From assembly GCA_027487485.1 (NCBI GenBank), contig JAIYDN010000002.1, forward strand, positions 41,633 through 105,632: a stretch of DNA of 64,000 bases. Direction: 5' to 3'. The notes beneath the pieces were generated by a model that saw only the letters and a program-made list of their open reading frames with translations, did no database searches and was not told where the DNA came from. The stretch comes from Planctomycetaceae bacterium. Its GTDB lineage: Bacteria; Planctomycetota; Planctomycetia; Pirellulales; Pirellulaceae. The position numbers and the translations under genes are program-made. Positions 62,662 to 64,000 of this stretch are shown here, piece after piece (the stretch's first letter is position 1; each line of letters starts with the position of its first letter).

Positions 62662-63750
62662 ATGTTTGTTCGCAACTCGATTTGTTTTCTTTTGATTCTC
62701 GGGGTTGCATCTGCTCCTGCAACGACGCTTGCCGATGATTTGTTGCGAGCGAGCCCGGAGTCGCAAGGCGTTGATTCAGGAAAAGTACTCGAGTTCATTG
62801 ACACTGCAGACAAAAAAGTGAATTCGATGCATAGTTTCATGATGCTCCGGAATGGCAAAGTTGTTGCCGAAGCATGGTGGGCACCAGAATCGCCAGACAA
62901 GCCACACGTACTCTGGTCGCTCAGCAAAAGCTTTACCTCGACGGCTGTCGGTTTCGCAGTCGCGGAAGGAAAACTTGCTGTCGAGGATCCTGTGCTGAAA
63001 TTCATGAAGGATGAAGAGATTCCCAAGGAAGTGTCTCCCAACCTGAAAGCGATGAAAGTCAAAGACCTGTTAACCATGTCGACTGGTCATCAAGATGAAC
63101 CGATGATGCGTGGTAACACCGAATGGATCAAGACGTTCCTCAAGCATCCTCTGCCACATCAACCAGGATCGCATTTTCAATACAACACTCCTGCCACTTT
63201 CATGCAGTCCGTCATTGTCAAGCGCGCGACAGGTGAGGACATTCTCAGCTACTTGGAGCCGCGACTATTTCAGCCGCTTGGAATCAAGAGTCCCAAGTGG
63301 GACAAAAGCCCAGACGGGATCTCGATCGGTGGATTCGGACTTTATTTGCGCACTGAAGATATCGCCAAGTTTGGTCAGCTGTATTTGCAAAAAGGAAAGT
63401 GGAACGGAAAGCAATTGATTCCGGAGGACTGGATTGCGGAGGCTACCACAAAACAAGTATCCAACGGAAGTAATGCCACTAGCGATTGGAATCAAGGGTA
63501 TGGTTATCAGTTTTGGCGCTGTCGGCATGATGCTTATCGAGGTGACGGCAAAGATGGACAGTTCTGCATCGTGATGCCAAAACAATCGACAGTTGTCGTT
63601 ATCACAGCCAACACCAACGACATGCAATCGGAATTGAATTTGGTTTGGGAGCATCTTCTGCCTGCAATCCACGAGAATCCATTGCCCGAGAATCCTGAGA
63701 TGACCAAGAAGTTGTCAGTGCTAACTTCGGGGCTGAAAGCCAAACGCTAA
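62662..63750 (+). CDS. Exported class C beta-lactamase-family serine hydrolase
   Basis: This 362-aa protein has a signal peptide (about 1-24, LADD) and the SxxK motif Ser86-Leu-Ser-Lys89 in HVLWSLSKSFTSTAVGFAV. FQYNTPATFMQSVIVKR carries the Tyr-Asn motif, and GISIGGFGLYLRTEDIAKFG is typical of the class. It resembles 6-aminohexanoate dimer hydrolase-like or EstB-type enzymes; the true substrate is unknown. ATG 62662 is the first in-frame start next to the signal peptide. Confidence 0.92.
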   Translation: MFVRNSICFLLILGVASAPATTLADDLLRASPESQGVDSGKVLEFIDTADKKVNSMHSFMMLRNGKVVAEAWWAPESPDKPHVLWSLSKSFTSTAVGFAVAEGKLAVEDPVLKFMKDEEIPKEVSPNLKAMKVKDLLTMSTGHQDEPMMRGNTEWIKTFLKHPLPHQPGSHFQYNTPATFMQSVIVKRATGEDILSYLEPRLFQPLGIKSPKWDKSPDGISIGGFGLYLRTEDIAKFGQLYLQKGKWNGKQLIPEDWIAEATTKQVSNGSNATSDWNQGYGYQFWRCRHDAYRGDGKDGQFCIVMPKQSTVVVITANTNDMQSELNLVWEHLLPAIHENPLPENPEMTKKLSVLTSGLKAKR

Positions 63751-63875
63751 CCAATGGAGACTGATTCCACACAGTTTGTGGACTGTCTGTTCACAACCTG
63801 TTTCAGTCGGGGACATGTACCAGACCAACAAGGTAAACAACGCTTCGGCTTGCTGAATATTGCCACCTCGCGCTG

Positions 63876-64000
63876 ATTGCCGGCAACTTCACCCTCCCCA
63901 AGCCCCGTTTGGGGAGGGTCAGCCCGCGCCAGCGTGGCTGGGGAGGGGCGTCCTCATCGCTTGAAGGCCAATCGACCGCGACCAAGCCCTCCCCGGCAAT
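63876..64000. repeat. Palindromic intergenic element with inverted termini
   Basis: ATTGCCGG (63876-63883) and CCGGCAAT (63993-64000) are exact inverted termini. Inside, CCCTCCCCAA (63892-63901) pairs perfectly with TTGGGGAGGG (63909-63918) and a GGCTGGGGAGGG follows. The shape is that of a MITE or REP-type element. It reaches the window edge, so its real end may lie beyond. No coding capacity. Confidence 0.65.

Noticed and set aside
1..64000. tRNA, rRNA, riboswitch or prophage genes
   Set aside because: None seen by eye on either strand. A covariance-model search would be needed to exclude small structured RNAs in gaps such as 18868-19314 and 35675-36126.

Overview
The window looks like a chromosomal segment of a planctomycete, most likely Pirellulaceae (Rhodopirellula-like). 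The evidence is a DUF1549/DUF1553-DUF1501-PPC-WD40/cytochrome c cluster, several sulfatases, secreted esterases, ECF sigma factors followed by one-span membrane partners, a dockerin protein with the planctomycete LESRxLL-type N-terminus, and a giant PEP-CTERM autotransporter-repeat protein. No rRNA, tRNA or CRISPR array was seen.

Layout. (1) 0-1.9 kb: an Uma2-family gene, a dispersed repeat and a decayed mobile-element gene. (2) 1.9-6.5 kb: a sigma54 activator (GAF-AAA-Fis) divergent from a four-gene oxidoreductase/hydrolase operon. Three spaced palindromes and a -24/-12-like element lie between them. (3) 6.5-27.8 kb: a dense redox-repair island, described below. (4) 27.8-31.4 kb: trpF, a small membrane protein and an iduronate-type sulfatase. 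(5) 31.8-38.3 kb: an ECF sigma/anti-sigma/copper monooxygenase/redoxin operon and two secreted esterases. (6) 38.5-47.3 kb: a dockerin helical-repeat protein; a six-gene ECF-led operon ending in a sterol-desaturase-like protein and a sulfatase; and a GH5 glycosidase. (7) 47.4-55.9 kb: a hybrid histidine kinase, a FixJ-type regulator and a 1487-aa PEP-CTERM beta-strand-repeat protein. (8) 56.2-64 kb: the planctomycete cytochrome/DUF1501 cluster, a class C serine hydrolase and a palindromic intergenic element.

The standout is the island at 6.8-27.8 kb. It encodes two exported methionine-rich proteins (60 Met of 263 aa and 29 Met of 170 aa), exported MsrB, membrane-linked MsrA, two MsrP/MsrQ pairs with unusual MsrQ fusions, a DsbD-type thiol transporter, several thioredoxin-fold proteins, a Tat-exported clade-2 chlorite dismutase, an AhpD-like protein and an Old Yellow Enzyme. 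In the middle sits an ECF sigma factor followed by a small zinc-type (HxxxCxxC) anti-sigma candidate. I found seven copies of one promoter motif, (N)GTAAG - 17/18 nt - CGTC, each correctly oriented 46-128 nt before a gene or operon of the island, including divergent copies before the sigma operon and before msrP-msrQ. I infer an ECF-controlled envelope defence against reactive chlorine or other methionine oxidants. The Met-rich proteins would act as sacrificial sinks recycled by MsrA/B/P, with electrons from MsrQ and DsbD, and Cld would remove chlorite. It resembles the SigF/MrpX/YedYZ hypochlorite system known from Azospira, but is larger and differently wired.
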